Shown here piece after piece: positions 50,199 to 58,902 of a stretch of 64,000 nt of DNA. Position 1 is the first letter of the stretch. Every line of letters starts with the position of its first letter. Source of the DNA: Taklimakanibacter sp021828105 (GTDB lineage: Bacteria; Pseudomonadota; Alphaproteobacteria; Rhizobiales; Aestuariivirgaceae); the NCBI GenBank assembly GCA_021828105.1, contig JAKATG010000007.1:255229-319228 (forward strand), read 5' to 3'. A program made the translations under genes and the position numbers. Below the pieces are notes generated by a model. That model did no database searches and was not told the DNA's origin. It worked only from the letters and a program-made list of their open reading frames with translations.

Positions 50199-51116
50199 AT
50201 GGCCCTGCCCCGCGAAATCGAAACCGCCAAGCCGCTCAGAATAGAGTGGCCGACGGTGGCGCTGATCGCCCTGATGTATACGCTCCTGGCGCTCCTGATG
50301 TGGACCTTCACCCGCCTGCCCTGGTGGGTCGCGAGCCCCATTGGCGCCTATCTCATCGCCCTTCACGGCTCGCTGCAGCATGAAGCTTTGCATGGCCATC
50401 CGACCCGCAACCGGCTCGTCAACGAACTCCTGGTGTCGATCAATCCGAGCCTCTGGTTCCCCTATCAGCGCTATCGCAAGCTGCATCTCACCCATCACAA
50501 TGACGAGCATCTGACCGATCCGCGCCTCGACCCCGAATCCTATTACCTCCTGCCCGATCGCTGGGCCGGGCTGCCGACGCCTCTGAAACAGCTCTATACG
50601 CTCAACAACACGCTCGCCGGGCGCATGATCATGGGGCCGATCATCGCCTCGATCCGCTTCTGGTCGTCGGAGGCGCTCGCCATGATCAAGGGCGATCGCG
50701 ACATCATCCGGGCCTGGCTGCTCCATATGCCGGCCTGTGCCGTCACGCTTCTCTACGCGCTCTGGGTATGCGGCATACCTTTCTGGCAATATGTGCTGTT
50801 CCTCGCCTATCCGGGTGTCGCCCTCATGCTGGTGCGCTCCTTCTGCGAGCACCAGGCGGCCGAGAAGGAAGGCGAGCGCACCATCATCGTCGAGGCCTCG
50901 CCCTTCTGGGCGTTGCTGTTCCTCAACAACAACCTGCATGTCGCCCATCATACCAGGCCGAGGCTGCCCTGGTACGAGTTGCCGGCCTATTACCGCTCGG
51001 AACGCGACGCGCTCATCGACAAGAACAACGGCTACCGCATGAACGGCTATGGCGAGATTTTCCGGCGCTATTTCTTCCGGCCGAAAGAGCCCGTCGCCCA
51101 TCCCCTCATCAAGTGA
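50199..51116 (+). CDS. Fatty acid desaturase family protein
   Basis: A 305-residue membrane di-iron enzyme with the three His boxes HEALHGH (residues 61-67), HLTHH (96-100) and HVAHH near residue 245. Several hydrophobic segments lie around them. It could desaturate lipids or hydroxylate another hydrophobic substrate. The FAD oxidoreductase starts 29 bases downstream, and the gene faces the XRE operon. Confidence 0.87.
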   Translation: MALPREIETAKPLRIEWPTVALIALMYTLLALLMWTFTRLPWWVASPIGAYLIALHGSLQHEALHGHPTRNRLVNELLVSINPSLWFPYQRYRKLHLTHHNDEHLTDPRLDPESYYLLPDRWAGLPTPLKQLYTLNNTLAGRMIMGPIIASIRFWSSEALAMIKGDRDIIRAWLLHMPACAVTLLYALWVCGIPFWQYVLFLAYPGVALMLVRSFCEHQAAEKEGERTIIVEASPFWALLFLNNNLHVAHHTRPRLPWYELPAYYRSERDALIDKNNGYRMNGYGEIFRRYFFRPKEPVAHPLIK

Positions 51117-51144
51117 TCACCTTATTCAGTCCACGGAGAGAACA

Positions 51145-52494
51145 ATGACCACCGCGCATCTACCGAAATCGGCCGCCTATGTCGTCGTCGGCATGGGCAT
51201 GCATGGCATGTCGACCGCCTGGCACCTGGCGATGGAACTCGAGAAATCCGGCAAGGGCAAAGGCTCGGACGTGGTGCTCATCGACAAGGTGGGGCCGGGC
51301 GCCGGCGCCACCGGCATCGCCTGCGGCTGCGTGCGCAATCTCTATATGACCTCGCCCATCCACAACATCTTGCGCCATTCGGTCGATGTGTGGGAGTCGG
51401 ATCCGGTCAATTTCGGCTTCCAGCAAGTGGGCTATGTGTCGGTCGGCGAAGGCAACCAGCAGGCCGATTACGAGAAGATGCACAAGAGCCAGAATGCCGC
51501 CGGCTACAAATCGGACATGTATGTCGGCAAGGAAGCGAAGAGCTTTCTCAAGAAGATCTGGCCGGACTTCAATGTCGAGCGCGCCGATGTCGTGCTGCAT
51601 GAGATTCCCTCGGGCTATGCCGGCACCCATACCGCGGTCAGGGCGCTCAAGGAGAAATGCGACCAGTGGGGCGTGCGTTCCTTCACCGGCATCTCGGTCG
51701 AAGGCTATGACAAGCAGAACGGCAGCATCACCGGCGTCATCACCTCGGAAGGCACGATCAAGGCCGATGCGGTGGTGATCTGTGCCGGTGCCTGGATCAC
51801 CAAGCACTGGGACTGGCTCGGCCTCCCCGACAAGCTCGACATGCGCTATCCCGACGGCGGCGTCGTCAAGGACGCCGACATGTGGACCTACTGGCGTCTG
51901 CTCGAAGGCGAGGTGCTGATGAAGGACGGCGACAAGTATCGCACCGGCGACGACAAGGATCCGCCCGTCCTGCATGTGGAATTGATGAACACGCCGGTCA
52001 TCACCGAGGACGGCCACCAGTTCCCCGACCAGCATTTCTATATGTATGTGCGCTATGCCGCCGAGCGCGCCGGGGCGCCTGGCGTCCAGGGCGGCACCAT
52101 CCCGATCAAGATGGGCCCCAAGGCGGTGCTCGATCCTTACGGCCACGCCAACGACCTCTATCAGGCGGATCCGTGGTTCAAGGATTATTACATGGCGACG
52201 CTCGCCTATCTGTTCGACCGCTTCAAGAACTATGGCAGCCAGTTCAAGCAGCGGCGCAATGGTGGCATCGGCGCCTTCACACCGGACTCGGTGCCGATCT
52301 TCGACTGGGTCGCCGACAACGGCTACATGATCGCCGACTCCAACCATGGCTACAAGATGATCGGGGTCGGCAAGCTGGTCGCCCGTCACCTCGTCTCGGG
52401 CGAGCCGGTGCCCGAATTGGCGCCCTTCGCCTTCACCCGTTTCGCCCAGGGCAAGACCTTCGGCGACCGCAATTCCAACTGCCCCTGGGTGTAA
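51145..52494 (+). CDS. FAD-dependent oxidoreductase (DadA/sarcosine oxidase-like)
   Basis: A 449-residue flavoenzyme with the FAD motif VVVGMGMHGMSTAWHLA and the second FAD segment DSNHGYKMIGVGKLVARHL. It fits the DAO family that oxidises amines or amino acids, producing imines and, when oxygen is used, hydrogen peroxide. The substrate is not known. It follows the desaturase and ends before a strong terminator, so the two are probably one operon. Confidence 0.85.
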   Translation: MTTAHLPKSAAYVVVGMGMHGMSTAWHLAMELEKSGKGKGSDVVLIDKVGPGAGATGIACGCVRNLYMTSPIHNILRHSVDVWESDPVNFGFQQVGYVSVGEGNQQADYEKMHKSQNAAGYKSDMYVGKEAKSFLKKIWPDFNVERADVVLHEIPSGYAGTHTAVRALKEKCDQWGVRSFTGISVEGYDKQNGSITGVITSEGTIKADAVVICAGAWITKHWDWLGLPDKLDMRYPDGGVVKDADMWTYWRLLEGEVLMKDGDKYRTGDDKDPPVLHVELMNTPVITEDGHQFPDQHFYMYVRYAAERAGAPGVQGGTIPIKMGPKAVLDPYGHANDLYQADPWFKDYYMATLAYLFDRFKNYGSQFKQRRNGGIGAFTPDSVPIFDWVADNGYMIADSNHGYKMIGVGKLVARHLVSGEPVPELAPFAFTRFAQGKTFGDRNSNCPWV

Positions 52495-52527
52495 TCACCC
52501 GTTCACGCCTGCGACCGAAGTGCCGAA

Positions 52528-52563
52528 AGCAGGGTGGATAGTCTCCACCCTGCTGTTTTTTTG
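52528..52563 (+). terminator. Terminator after the FAD oxidoreductase
   Basis: AGCAGGGTGGA (52528-52538) and TCCACCCTGCT (52544-52554) form a perfect eleven-pair stem with a five-base loop, followed by G and eight T. Confidence 0.9.
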
Positions 52564-52685
52564 CCTGATTTCCCTGCTTTTCCAGAGCTGAGTCCGAGGA
52601 ACGCAAGGCCGGTTCAGGGCCGGCTTGGAGGGAGGAGGAGCGGATTTAGCCCGCCAAATGGGCGTTTTTCAGCGCGTGCGGCGCA

Positions 52686-52709
52686 AAAACCCTTGAAAAT
52701 AAGGGTTTT
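52686..52709. promoter_or_regulatory. Inverted repeat upstream of the HU gene
   Basis: AAAACCCTT (52686-52694) and AAGGGTTTT (52701-52709) are perfect 9-base inverted repeats with a six-base loop, about 60 bases before the HU start. It may be an operator or a leader hairpin. No other feature is seen in the 207-base gap. Confidence 0.4.
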
Positions 52710-52770
52710 CACGAATCAAAGCATGCGCTAGGGCTCGCTTTACCGAATTCAGCAAGCAAGGAGCAAATAT

Positions 52771-53073
52771 ATGGCTGATGATAAGGCGGTGAAAGTCGTG
52801 ACGATTCCCCTGTCGAAAGTGGCAGCGGAACTCGCCGAGAAGCACGAGATGTCGAAGAAGGCCTCCACGGAATTCCTTGGCGCTTTCGTCGATCTCGTCG
52901 TCAAGCACCTGAAGAAGGGCAACAAGGTGCGCGTGACCGGCCTCGGCATCCTGCAGGTCCGTCGGCGTCCGGCGCGCATGGGTCGCAACCCCGCCACTGG
53001 CGAAGCCATCAAGATCAAGGCGTCGAAGAAGGTTGCCTTCCGCGCCGCCAAGGAGCTCAAGGAAGCGATCTGA
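52771..53073 (+). CDS. HU family DNA-binding protein
   Basis: A 100-residue nucleoid protein. After a short N-terminal extension (MADDKAVKVVTIPLSK), the core has the helical dimer part and the DNA-bending arm with GRNPATGE near residue 71. HU bends and wraps DNA without strong sequence preference. GCAAGGAGCA precedes the ATG. A terminator with an eleven-pair stem follows. Confidence 0.9.
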   Translation: MADDKAVKVVTIPLSKVAAELAEKHEMSKKASTEFLGAFVDLVVKHLKKGNKVRVTGLGILQVRRRPARMGRNPATGEAIKIKASKKVAFRAAKELKEAI

Positions 53074-53099
53074 CGTTTCCGTTCCGCTCTGACGTTAAG

Positions 53100-53133
53100 A
53101 CGGCCTCGCAATTTGCGGGGCCGTTTCGCTTTT
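53100..53133 (+). terminator. Terminator after the HU gene
   Basis: ACGGCCTCGCA (53100-53110) and TGCGGGGCCGT (53114-53124) pair over eleven positions with one T-G wobble, followed by TTCGCTTTT. Confidence 0.8.
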
Positions 53134-53221
53134 AAGCTGTTGAGTGTCGCTAATGCTTGCTTCGCTCCTTTGAATGATTCTATCATCCTCGCAACTAGAA
53201 CAAGAACAGACAGGGTGAGGG

Positions 53222-54154
53222 ATGCTGTTATTGGCCGGCCGACGCCTCGCGTCGATGATCCTGATCATGATCGTGATCTCGCTCCTGTTGTTCCTCGCTT
53301 TCGAGGGCGACAAGCTGGCGCTTGCGGCGCGGGTTCTCGGTCAGTACTCGCCGATGGAAGGCCGCCTGCAGTGGCTCGAGGACAATGGCTACAATCGCCC
53401 GCTGCCGGTGCGCTACATCACCTGGCTGTTCGGCTTCTTCACCGGCGACTGGAACGTTTCCGCCCAGTTCAACCGCCCGGTGCTCGAATTCCTGGCGCCC
53501 CGTCTCGCCAATACCGCCATACTCGGTCTGTGCGTCTTCGTGATCACGGCGATCATCTCGCTGATCCTCGGCGTACTTGCCGGCATCAATGAAGGCGGAC
53601 TGCGCGACCGCATCATCTCGATCGCCTCCGTCGTCACGACTTCGTTCCCGGAGTTTGCTTCCGGCACCTTCCTCGTCGCCATCTTCGTCTACTGGCTTGA
53701 CTGGTTCCCGGGCTCATCGTCCTTCAGCAACGGCTTCAGCGTGAAGGAACTTGTCCTGCCGGTGACCGCGCTCGTGCTATTCAACTTCGGCTACTACACG
53801 CGCATGACTCGTGCCTCCATGGCTGAAGTCATGACCTCGCAATATGTGCGGACCGCCGTTCTCAAGGGTCTTCCGCCCCGGAGCGTGGTGGTGAAGCATG
53901 CTCTGCGCAATGCGCTGATTGCGCCCTTTACCGTCATGATCCTGCAGCTCAATTACCTGCTCTCCGGCATCGTGGTGACGGAGGTGTTCTTCGCCTATGA
54001 CGGATTTGCCAAGGCCATGTACGATGCCGCCCTGTTCGGCGACACCTATGTCGTCTCGGCCTGCGCCATGGTGGCGGTCTTTGTGGCGGTCCTGTCACAG
54101 TTTATCTCGGATGTCGGATATACGTATCTCAATCCGCGCATTCGCTTCAGTTGA
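53222..54154 (+). CDS. Peptide-type ABC transporter permease (DppB-like)
   Basis: A 310-residue inner-membrane permease with about six hydrophobic segments and the coupling EAA-type loop (KGLPPRSVVVKHALRNALIAPF) of the DppB family. It imports peptides, nickel or glutathione-like solutes with the second permease. It is the first gene of a five-gene transporter locus, with a GGGTGAGGG site before the ATG. Confidence 0.88.
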   Translation: MLLLAGRRLASMILIMIVISLLLFLAFEGDKLALAARVLGQYSPMEGRLQWLEDNGYNRPLPVRYITWLFGFFTGDWNVSAQFNRPVLEFLAPRLANTAILGLCVFVITAIISLILGVLAGINEGGLRDRIISIASVVTTSFPEFASGTFLVAIFVYWLDWFPGSSSFSNGFSVKELVLPVTALVLFNFGYYTRMTRASMAEVMTSQYVRTAVLKGLPPRSVVVKHALRNALIAPFTVMILQLNYLLSGIVVTEVFFAYDGFAKAMYDAALFGDTYVVSACAMVAVFVAVLSQFISDVGYTYLNPRIRFS

Positions 54155-54165
54155 GGACGTGACGC

Positions 54166-55119
54166 ATGAGCGATGTGACAGCACCGGCGAGCGAGATGCC
54201 CAAGAGGCCCAGCGGCCTCATGAGGTTCATCAAAGCGATCGCGCTCCTGCGTGAATCCTATATCGCCATGGTCGGCGCCGTCCTGGTGCTGTTTTGGATC
54301 CTCATGGCGCTCGGCGCCGATCTGATGCCTTTGCGCGATCCCCTGGCACAATCGGCGCCGGACCTTCTGAAGCCGGCCATGTCGCCGGCTCCCGAGGGTG
54401 GCCTGTATTGGCTGGGCACCGACGACAAGGGGCGCGATATTCTCTCGCGCCTCATCTATGGATCGCGGCTGGTGTTGTTCTGGTCGATCCTGGCCACTGT
54501 GGTCGCCTATGCGGTCGGCATGCTGCTCGGCGTCATGGCCGGCTATCGCGGCGGCTGGTGGGACGAGGTGATCTCCTTCATCGGCAATGTCTTTCTCTCC
54601 TTTCCGCCGATGGTGCTGTTCCTCGTCATCCTGACGAACTTCGGTCCAAATTCCCCAATGGGCCAGTATATCGGCAGTCTCGGCGTCGGCAGTACCGTCG
54701 TGTCGGGCATCATCATCATCGTGGCCATTACTTTCGGCACCGCGCCGCAAGTGGCGCGCATCGTGCGTGGCCTGGTGCTCGACCTCAAGACACGCGACTA
54801 TATCGCCGCCGCCGAAGTGCGCGGCGAGACACCGCTCTACATCATGCTGGTCGAGCTCCTGCCCAATGCGCGCGGCCCCCTTATCGTCGATGCCTGCCTG
54901 CGCCTCGGCTATGTGATCATCGCCATCGCCGTGCTGGGCTTCCTGAGCCTCGGCCTGCCGCCGCCCTATCCGGACTGGGGCAAGATGATTGCCGAGGTGC
55001 GTGGCTTCGGCGCCATGGCCAGCAATGCGATGGTCTGGCCCGCCCTGGCCATTTGCTCGCTGGTGCTCGGCCTCAATCTCCTGGCCGACGGCTTGCGCGA
55101 AATCTCACTGCGTGACTGA
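54166..55119 (+). CDS. Peptide-type ABC transporter permease (DppC-like)
   Basis: A 317-residue permease with an N-terminal segment typical of DppC, about six hydrophobic segments and the coupling motif AEVRGETPLYIMLVELLPNARGPLIVDA. It starts 11 bases after the first permease and is followed 10 bases later by the fused ATPase gene, so the three form one operon. Confidence 0.88.
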   Translation: MSDVTAPASEMPKRPSGLMRFIKAIALLRESYIAMVGAVLVLFWILMALGADLMPLRDPLAQSAPDLLKPAMSPAPEGGLYWLGTDDKGRDILSRLIYGSRLVLFWSILATVVAYAVGMLLGVMAGYRGGWWDEVISFIGNVFLSFPPMVLFLVILTNFGPNSPMGQYIGSLGVGSTVVSGIIIIVAITFGTAPQVARIVRGLVLDLKTRDYIAAAEVRGETPLYIMLVELLPNARGPLIVDACLRLGYVIIAIAVLGFLSLGLPPPYPDWGKMIAEVRGFGAMASNAMVWPALAICSLVLGLNLLADGLREISLRD

Positions 55120-55129
55120 GGATGAGACC

Positions 55130-57250
55130 ATGACCACTGCCCAGACACCGGTGCTCGAATGCAAGAACGTCTCGATCTCCTATTACACGCGCGCCGGCGC
55201 GGTCCCTGCGGTCTATGACTTCAACCTCACCGTCATGCCCGGCGAAGCGGTCGGCATCGTCGGCGAATCGGGCTGCGGCAAATCCACCGTGGCGCTCGCC
55301 ATCATGCAGTATATGGGCAGGAACGGCGCCATCACCGGCGGCGAGATCAAGTTCATGGGCCGCGACATGCGCACCATGTCGCAAGAGGAACTGCGCAAGA
55401 TCCGCGGCTCGCAGATCTCGATGGTCTATCAGGAGCCGATGGCGTCGCTCAATCCTTCGCTCCTCATCCGCACCCAATTGACTGAAGTGCTCGAGATCCA
55501 CGAAGGGATCAGCGAGGACGCCGCCTATAAGCGCGCCGTCGAGGTGCTGGACGCGGTCAGGCTCCCCGATCCCAACCGCATCATGAATTCCTATCCGCAC
55601 CAGCTTTCGGGCGGCCAGCAGCAGCGCGTCGTCATCGCCATGGCGCTGCTCTCCAATCCCAAGCTGCTCCTGCTCGACGAGCCGACGACGGCGCTCGATG
55701 TGACCGTCGAGGCGGGCGTGGTCGAATTGATCAAGGACATCTCGCAGCGCTTCGGGACGTCGATGATCTATATCTCGCACAACCTCGGCCTCATCCTCGA
55801 GACCTGCGACCGCATCTGCGTCATGTATTCGGGCCAGGCGGTCGAGGTCGGCAATGTGAAGCAGGTCTTCGACCATATGCGCCATCCCTATACGCGGGGG
55901 CTGTTCTCCTCGATCCCGCTGCCGGGGGCCGACCGCTTCGCCCATCCCCTGGTGCCCATTCGCGGGCAACTGCCCCTGCCGCGCGACCGGCCGAAAGGCT
56001 GCACCTTCGGGCCGCGCTGCGATTTCTTCCAGGCCGGGCGCTGCGACAAGCCGATCCCGATGCTCGACATCAAGGGCGATCCGGGCCACGAAGCGCGCTG
56101 CGTGCGTTATGACGAGATCGACTGGAAGAAGTATCGGCCCAAGGGCCTCGAGGCCGAGCCGATCGAGCCCGGGCCGCCGGTGCTGCAGATCAGGAACATG
56201 AAGAAGTACTATGAGATCCGCGACAATTCGATCGCGGCGATGATCTCCGGCACGAAAACGCGCTTCGTGAAAGCCAATGAGAAGCTCGATTTCGAAGCGC
56301 GCGAAGGCGAGACCGTCGCCATCGTCGGCGAATCGGGCTGCGGCAAGAGCACGCTCGCCAAAGTGCTGATGGGTTTGGAGGAATCGACGGGCGGCGAAGT
56401 GCTGGTGAACGGGCTCGAAGTGGGCCACATGCCGGTGCGCAAGCGCCCGGCGGGCCTCATATCGAGCCTGCAGATCGTGTTCCAGAATCCCTTCGAGACG
56501 CTCAATCCGAGCCATTCGGTCGGCGCCCAGATCGCCCGCGTCCTGCGCAAGTTCGGCGTGGCGAAGGACCGCGACGAGGCGGAGCGCAAGACCTATGAGC
56601 TTCTCGACATGGTCAAGCTGCCGCGCGAATTCGCCCAGCGCAAGCCGCGCCAGCTCTCGGGCGGCCAGAAGCAGCGCATCGGCATCGCGCGTGCCTTCGG
56701 CGGCGAGGCGGCCGTCGTCATCGCCGACGAGCCGGTCTCGGCCCTCGATGTCTCGGTGCAGGCGGCGGTAACCGGCCTCCTCACCGACATCCAGCGCAAG
56801 AAGCGCACGACGCTCGTCTTCATCAGCCACGACCTCTCGGTCGTGCGCTATCTCGCCGACCGCATCGTCGTCATGTATCTCGGCCACATCATGGAACAGG
56901 GCACCACCGAGCAGGTCTTCTCGCCGCCCTATCATCCCTATACCGAGGCGCTGCTCTCGGCCGTGCCGATCGCCGATACATCGGTCACCAAGAAGCATAT
57001 CGTGCTCAAGGGCGAGTTGCCCTCGCCGATGAACCCGCCCTCGGGCTGCCCCTTCCAGACGCGCTGCCCGCGCAAGATCGGCGCCATCTGCGAGACCGAG
57101 ATGCCGCCCAACAAGGATATGGGCAACGGCCATATGATCATGTGCCACTTGCCGGACGATGTGCTGCGCTCGATGGAGCCGGTGATCAAGGTCGGCCGGC
57201 ACGATCCCGACGACACCACCCCCGCGGCCGAGGCGACAGCGAAACATTAG
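55130..57250 (+). CDS. Fused double ATPase of a peptide ABC transporter (DppD-DppF fusion)
   Basis: A 706-residue protein made of two complete ATPase domains. The first has Walker A GESGCGKST (residues 45-53), the signature LSGGQQQR and Walker B LLLLDEPT; the second has Walker A GESGCGKST near residue 400, signature LSGGQKQR and Walker B VVIADEP. Both halves have the C-terminal oligopeptide-type Cys cluster (TFGPRCDFF, PFQTRCPRK), which in DppD/DppF may hold an iron-sulfur or zinc site. Separate genes are the norm, so this is a fusion. Confidence 0.9.
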   Translation: MTTAQTPVLECKNVSISYYTRAGAVPAVYDFNLTVMPGEAVGIVGESGCGKSTVALAIMQYMGRNGAITGGEIKFMGRDMRTMSQEELRKIRGSQISMVYQEPMASLNPSLLIRTQLTEVLEIHEGISEDAAYKRAVEVLDAVRLPDPNRIMNSYPHQLSGGQQQRVVIAMALLSNPKLLLLDEPTTALDVTVEAGVVELIKDISQRFGTSMIYISHNLGLILETCDRICVMYSGQAVEVGNVKQVFDHMRHPYTRGLFSSIPLPGADRFAHPLVPIRGQLPLPRDRPKGCTFGPRCDFFQAGRCDKPIPMLDIKGDPGHEARCVRYDEIDWKKYRPKGLEAEPIEPGPPVLQIRNMKKYYEIRDNSIAAMISGTKTRFVKANEKLDFEAREGETVAIVGESGCGKSTLAKVLMGLEESTGGEVLVNGLEVGHMPVRKRPAGLISSLQIVFQNPFETLNPSHSVGAQIARVLRKFGVAKDRDEAERKTYELLDMVKLPREFAQRKPRQLSGGQKQRIGIARAFGGEAAVVIADEPVSALDVSVQAAVTGLLTDIQRKKRTTLVFISHDLSVVRYLADRIVVMYLGHIMEQGTTEQVFSPPYHPYTEALLSAVPIADTSVTKKHIVLKGELPSPMNPPSGCPFQTRCPRKIGAICETEMPPNKDMGNGHMIMCHLPDDVLRSMEPVIKVGRHDPDDTTPAAEATAKH

Positions 57251-57260
57251 CCTTCCGATC

Positions 57261-58724
57261 ATGACCGCCAAGCTTCCCGTTGAATTCAGACCGGCGCTCG
57301 AGCAGGCGCGGCTCCTGCGCACCCGCAAGATCGGCGCTCGCGAGCTTCTCGATCTCTGCTGGGCCAGGGTCGAGAAGCACAACCCTGCCCTCAACGCGGT
57401 CATCGTCAGCGACATCGCCCGGGCTCGCAAGGCCGCGGCCGCCGCCGACAGGCGCCTCAAGGCGGGCAAGCCCAAGGGCCTCTTCGACGGCGTGCCGATG
57501 ACCATCAAGGAGAGCTTCGACTGGACCGGGACGCCCACCACCTGGGGCGATCCGCGCTTCGCGTCGAACATCGCCAAATCCGATGCCGTGGCGCTGACCC
57601 GCCTTACCGATGAGGGTGCCGTCATCTTCGGCAAGACCAACGTGCCCTTGATGCTGGCCGACTGGCAGAGCTTCAATGCCGTCTACGGCACGACGAACAA
57701 TCCCTGGGACGTGACCCGCGCGCCCGGCGGCTCATCGGGCGGTTCGGCCGTGGCGCTCGCCGCCGGCATGAGCGCGCTCGAAGTCGGCTCCGACATCGGC
57801 GCCTCGATCCGCAACCCGGCGCATTATTGCGGCGTCTACGGCCACAAGCCGACCTATGGCATCGTGCCGATGCGCGGCCAGTTCCTGCCCGGCATCGTGG
57901 CGGGAAGCGACATTTCCGTCGCCGGCCCCATGGCGCGAAGCGCCAGGGACCTGACCGCGATGCTCAAGCTCCTGGCGGGGCCCGACGCACTCGAGGCGCG
58001 GGCGACGACGCTCAGGCTGCCGCCGGCGCCAGAGGCCTCGTTCAAGGCCTTCCGAGTGGCGGTGATGCTGAGCGATCCCGTGAGCGAGGTCGACCAGCCG
58101 GTGCAGGATCTCCTCGGCCAGCTTGTCAGGTTTCTCTCCAAGCGGGTGAAGAAGCTCTCGACCGACGCCCGGCCGGCCTTCACCACGGTCGAGGCGATGG
58201 ACGTCTATGTCAAGCTGCTGCGCGCAGCGACCAGCCGGCGCCAGAGCGATGCGGATTTTGCCCTGAATCTCAAGCGGGTGAGCGAGCTCAGGCCCGCTGA
58301 TGAGAGCTATTTCGCCCGCATGACACGGGCAAATGTGCTGCCGCACCGTTCCTGGCTCATGGCCAATGAGCGCCGCCACCAGATGCGGCTCCTGTGGGAC
58401 CGCTTTTTCGACGACTGGGACGTCATGATCTGCCCGGCCGCGGCCTCTGCCGCTTTCCCGCATGACCAGGAGGGCGAACGCCATGACCGGACGATCCTGG
58501 TCAATGGCCGGCAAGTGCCGACGACGGATCAGCTTTTCTGGGCCGGCTATTCCGGCGGCTTCTACCTGCCCTCGACCGTGGCCCCCATCGGGCTCACCGC
58601 CCAGGGCCTCCCGGCCGGGGTCCAGATCATCACCCGGCAGTTCGCCGACCTGACCAGCTTGCGCTTCGCCGAGCTCCTGGAGCGCGATTATTACAGCTTC
58701 GTGCCGCCTCCCCGTCATACCTAG
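57261..58724 (+). CDS. Amidase (amidase signature family)
   Basis: A 487-residue Ser-Ser-Lys hydrolase. The catalytic Lys is in PMTIKESFD, the middle Ser in PGGSSGGSAVALAAG and the nucleophile Ser in SDIGASIRNPAHY. It cuts an amide bond of an unknown substrate. It starts 10 bases after the ATPase stop, inside the transporter locus, so it probably acts on what the transporter brings in. Confidence 0.9.
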   Translation: MTAKLPVEFRPALEQARLLRTRKIGARELLDLCWARVEKHNPALNAVIVSDIARARKAAAAADRRLKAGKPKGLFDGVPMTIKESFDWTGTPTTWGDPRFASNIAKSDAVALTRLTDEGAVIFGKTNVPLMLADWQSFNAVYGTTNNPWDVTRAPGGSSGGSAVALAAGMSALEVGSDIGASIRNPAHYCGVYGHKPTYGIVPMRGQFLPGIVAGSDISVAGPMARSARDLTAMLKLLAGPDALEARATTLRLPPAPEASFKAFRVAVMLSDPVSEVDQPVQDLLGQLVRFLSKRVKKLSTDARPAFTTVEAMDVYVKLLRAATSRRQSDADFALNLKRVSELRPADESYFARMTRANVLPHRSWLMANERRHQMRLLWDRFFDDWDVMICPAAASAAFPHDQEGERHDRTILVNGRQVPTTDQLFWAGYSGGFYLPSTVAPIGLTAQGLPAGVQIITRQFADLTSLRFAELLERDYYSFVPPPRHT

Positions 58725-58902
58725 CCGCAAATATGCAACCCGACGTCCCGGCAATGCGTAAATTCCATTCACCATTTGCGTATTAATTTGACGGTGATAG
58801 CATCCAAGAAGTACGCAGACGGCTGAGAATGAAGACGCCCGATCAACGGGCGCCACAACCATCTTTTGGAAAACCCCCAAATGGGAGGGAGGAAGAAGAC
58901 CA

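Noticed and set aside
55073..57676. 867-codon open frame antisense to the fused ABC ATPase
   Set aside because: It mirrors a gene with complete Walker motifs in a GC-rich region, where antisense frames stay open by codon bias. Its product shows no domain.
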